64,000 bases of DNA from Beaufortia kweichowensis (Eukaryota > Chordata > Actinopteri > Cypriniformes > Gastromyzontidae), in NCBI GenBank assembly GCA_019155185.1, contig CM032798.1, forward strand, positions 8,011,501 to 8,075,500. The letters are read 5' to 3'. Shown here in pieces: positions 60,872 to 64,000 of this stretch. The notes under the pieces are model-generated. The model searched no databases. It saw nothing but the letters and a program-made list of their open reading frames with translations, and was not told the DNA's origin. Both the position numbers and the translations under genes were made by a program. How positions within the stretch are numbered: position 1 is the stretch's first letter; each line of letters opens with the position of its first letter.

Positions 60872-62296
60872 TTAACCACAGTTTTCAAATGAAGTTTATA
60901 TATTGTATATATTACTTTTTAAATGTTGTATATTGAATGTATTAACGATAAACTGCACAGTGGATAAGCATCAAAGCCCATAAGGTAGAGTTAACCTATA
61001 TTATAACTGTAATCACTATTCACGCTTTTCTTAATGAGCTCCTGTTTTCTTATTGTTCCTGACTTTTGTGTTTTAATGTTCTCACAAAAGAGAAAGTGAC
61101 ATATTAAAACTTTTCTGACTTTTTCACAGTAGCATTTTATGTGTTTGCCCAAATATAAGGCAATCTAGTTCTGTCTTTCTGCCGAACTTTTCTGAGTGCA
61201 ACTTTTGAGTTTGTGCCCTGTGCCTTTTTCCCTGACAATTATGCTTTCACTCTGAAACTCCAGACAGACAAAAGGTTAGTTGCGACTTTCCTTATGATGG
61301 TCACCACCACAGCAATTAGCTGGTGTTCCAGCAGAGGGGCCAGGTTTGCCAGAGCTTGTGAAAATGCCATCTGTCATTGGGACACACTTCATGAAATGCT
61401 CTTCCCTGCCTCGGTTTGACTGTTTCCTTCAGGGAGTCGCAAGGATCGTTCAAGTCGAATGGAGCTCCGAGAAAACAATAAATTGTTTGCTGTGAGAAAT
61501 TATTTGGCAGGGGCTGTGGGGCCGTGCGCTCTGAAGTGTGGCGGTGCACATTCTCTCACAGCTGCCTTGAATAGCAGACTGAATTAGAGCAACACCTTGC
61601 GTCTGAACCAATAAGTTGGTTAGTTTTGGATTAATTGCAAAGTAGTATTGTGCATATAACTTTTTACAGTAGTTGACCTTGGTCATCATACAGTATATTT
61701 TAATGGTCTGGTTACAGGGGCATTTATTAGGGCAGAAATATGCATCAACAAAATGATCTTAAATCCTGCTATTTAGTGTAATGATGCAACGGTGACCATT
61801 GCTCATGTGGCAAAGTTGAGCTCTTAACCTTAAAAATATAGTGACAACCAAGGGTACTGTAAACGGCAATACACTTTACAACAATAGCAAAGAGACTCAA
61901 CAATTATTAAAGATCTGAGTAACTTGTCTAGTCCTAAATAAACATACAGTAGTAAAATAGACTGCTTAACAGTATTCATTCAAACATAGATACATTTAAA
62001 ACTGTTCATTACATTGGCATTTTTAACTTAAACGTAAAAGACAAAAAGATATCTTGAGAAATGTCTCAATGGTTTTGTGTCCAAACAATAGAAGTCAGGT
62101 TCATTGATTGTTCAAATCGCATTATATTATAGCTGTATTACAGGAGAGGGTGCTGTGGTCATACATCAGCACAGTAGTGATTTAATGCCGTCTTTGGCAT
62201 GATACAACAGTTTAATGGCCAATAGATAGTATGTAAATAACCAGGGAGTGCACCAAAACCATCTTATGTGGTGAACAACTTCTTACACAGTGGATT
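60872..62296. other. Non-coding DNA including a complex block at 61190-61610
   Basis: Apart from the candidate element at 61190-61610 the stretch is AT-rich with nothing assigned. Confidence 0.4.
61190..61610. promoter_or_regulatory. Candidate conserved non-coding element
   Basis: Long complex repeat-free block with TGCCATCTGTCATTGGGACA, GAGAAAACAATAAATTGTTTGC and CTGTGGGGCCGTGCGCTCTG. ACAATAAATTGT is a SOX-like palindromic word. Frames on both strands (61213-61419 plus, 61316-61689 minus) show no domains. Among the non-coding blocks it looks the least like neutral AT-rich DNA. Confidence 0.3.
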
Positions 62297-62360
62297 TGCA
62301 TTTAACATTTTGCATATTCACAGCAGACAGTTTTACCCAAAGTGACTTACAAATGAGAAA
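62297..62360. repeat. SINE/LINE tail fragment
   Basis: CAGCAGACAGTTTTACCCAA then AGTGACTTACAAATGAG is a degenerate version of the tail seen in the SINE fragments at 35276 and 53256. Confidence 0.55.
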
Positions 62361-62860
62361 GCATTTAACATTTTGCCAGCAAGCTAACAATAATTGTAAT
62401 GTACAAAACTATGTCTGCTTTTTTATAGTTTAATTGATGTACCCAAATCTCAGTTACTGATTAAACAACAACAAACTACAGGGTCTAAATTGTCATTAAT
62501 AGTTATTAGAGCAAAAGTAAGGAACAGAGTGATTAACTGTGTCTGCTGTGAGATATGATCGATATTGGAATCAATAACTTTTTCCATTTCTTGGTATTGT
62601 ATTGTGGTGAAGTAAAGCAAAACGGTATAACATCCTAATACCATCCCTGCATCCATAATCTGCTACCATACTATATAGTATGAGAAAATCCATATGCAAA
62701 ATGTGTATTATGTCTGAAACCTTTGTATTCAAAAACACTATGCAAGAAATAGCCAGGTGGTCCGCTTCCACTGAGATTGTTCAGTATGCGTTGGATGGAT
62801 GCTATTCTGTTACATTGGAGTCCATGGGAGCTCAGGAGCCACCAGATTTTAAAACATTAA
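62361..62860. other. Non-coding DNA, nothing assigned
   Basis: Overlapping short frames on both strands with no domain. No repeat I recognise. Confidence 0.35.
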
Positions 62861-63350
62861 TAGAGTCATATGATGCGATTTCTTGTTTTCCTTTCTCTTT
62901 AATGTGTTATGTAGCTGTTTGTGCATGTATAGGATCTGCAGAGTTACAAATCTCAAAATCTCAAACCAAAAGAGATATTCTTTGTAAACATTAAGGCTCA
63001 GCCACACCTTCCTAAAACGTACCTTTATTCTCGCTGTTGTATTGTTGCCTACATGTTATAAAGATGCTGTTTTTCAAATATGGTAAGGGCATAACATTTC
63101 CGTCACACGCTCAAGCTATTCGGGCCAATTACAGTGCACTGGATCGCTGGCCAATCAGAGCACACTACGCTTTTTAGAATGATGAGCTTTGTAAACATTG
63201 ACACATTTCAGAAAGGCAGGGCAGAGGGGAGCAACAATAATCTACGGTATGTGTAAAATAATGACTTTTTAAACCCTAAAACCACATTGCATTGCATTAA
63301 ACCAAACTCACAAAATAACATTCTTTTTAGAACCATCATATGACCCCTAA
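62861..63350. mobile_element. DNA element with TCATATGA inverted ends
   Basis: Left end GAGTCATATGATGCGATTTC; right end reversed TTAGGGGTCATATGATGG. The ends are therefore inverted repeats of about 15 bp. The interior contains TATTCTCGCTGTTGTATTGT, TGGCCAATCAGAGCACACTA and GATGAGCTTTGTAAACATTG, all of which I recall from a high-copy cyprinid repeat. It is non-autonomous, with no transposase frame. Confidence 0.75.
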
Positions 63351-63540
63351 ACTTTGTCTTGGGCTGCTTTTGAAATGTAATCCCTATGGTTAAAATATAC
63401 TTGCCTAACAGCACCTAAGTAAATTGCTTTGTGGCTGTTGTTAGTACGTCAAATGTCAACAAACAAATAGGTCACATGACAATGAAAATCTGGCAGATGT
63501 AATATGTTTGGAATGCATGCATTCTGCACCTATGAATACT
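63351..63540. other. Non-coding spacer
   Basis: Nothing assigned. Confidence 0.4.
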
Positions 63541-63900
63541 ATTGTTAGCGGTCCAGGTAAGAGTCAAAGCACAAAGATAAAGTCAAGAACGAGGTTTACT
63601 GGTTCAGGTAAATCAAACAATCTTTCAATCCTTTACAGGGACCAAACATAGCCAGGCAAAGGCATCAAGACAGGTAGCAAACATGAACCCAACAACAGAT
63701 AGCAAATGACACGCAAGTAACAACAACACCAGACCATGATGCGTGACAAACACAGAGTATAAATAGAGTCCCGGTAATCGTGAACAGGTGCAGGTGAATC
63801 AAGATGGCGGCTGGTAATGGGGAACAGGTGCGGTAAAGTGCAATGCATTATGGGAAGTGAAGTTCAGAAGGGAGGTGCATGGTGGAACCGTAACAACTAT
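63541..63900. repeat. Dispersed repeat (unclassified transposon fragment)
   Basis: Contains GAACGAGGTTTACTGGTTCA, TAAATAGAGTCCCGGTAATC, GGAACAGGTGCGG and CATTATGGGAAGTGAAGTTC, ending GGTGGAACCGTAACA. This sequence style (lists of AACAGGTGAA and CAAACATAGCCAGG words) is familiar from cyprinid transposable elements. The minus-strand frame at 63633-63848 is not a gene. It is related at its right end to 60030-60170. Confidence 0.55.
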
Positions 63901-64000
63901 ATATAATGTACTGATTGAGCCGGTGCTTCATTCAATGCTGTACTGCTCTGTCACAGTACTCGATTTCATACACTTTATATAAAACATTGGTTGACCTTGA
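63901..64000. other. Window end, non-coding
   Basis: Nothing assigned. Confidence 0.4.

Overview
This 64 kb window looks like nuclear DNA of a teleost fish, most likely a cyprinid. The evidence is the AT-rich non-coding sequence with long microsatellites and dispersed repeats of types I associate with carp- and zebrafish-like genomes: a DIRS-type tyrosine-recombinase retrotransposon, hAT and TTAA-flanked (piggyBac-like) non-autonomous DNA elements, inverted-repeat elements with 'GGAATAGTTCACC'-like ends, and tRNA-derived SINE fragments. The species assignment is inference. No bacterial or phage gene organisation is present, and I found no intact host protein-coding gene.

Layout. Positions 1 to about 4436 hold the 5' part of a decayed DIRS-like retrotransposon on the minus strand: a terminal region with CCAAT and TATA-like boxes, gag, reverse transcriptase, RNase H, a methyltransferase-like segment, and the start of the tyrosine recombinase, which runs off the window. 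The remaining ~59 kb is non-coding. It includes: a 168/189 bp direct tandem duplication (7657-8013); a LINE/SINE-tailed repeat (14085-14548); a long (GA)n tract (20401-20590); a CpG-dense island (21235-21720); two related inverted-repeat elements (22504-22758 and 60427-60871); a 955 bp hAT derivative with a perfect 8 bp target-site duplication and the remnant of a transposase N-terminus (35499-36453); a ~0.8 kb dimeric minisatellite (40542-41338); a (TAA)n tract (52284-52391); and an element with 'TCATATGA' inverted ends (62861-63350).

The most notable pattern is one family of short elements with TTAA at each end and 'TTAACCTGNTAACTGTCAC' inverted termini. I found six members (15329, 44178, 47040, 48158, 48674, 53504), five of them in the last third of the window. 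This is the best candidate for an under-described element.

Between the repeats are compositionally complex islands rich in homeodomain-like TAATTA motifs that could be conserved regulatory elements of a gene desert or large intron. That is inference and needs alignment. Two short exon-like segments (57124-57192 plus; 59423-59513 minus) and one isolated strong splice donor (32497) are the only hints of host transcripts. I did not find a new multi-gene biological system.
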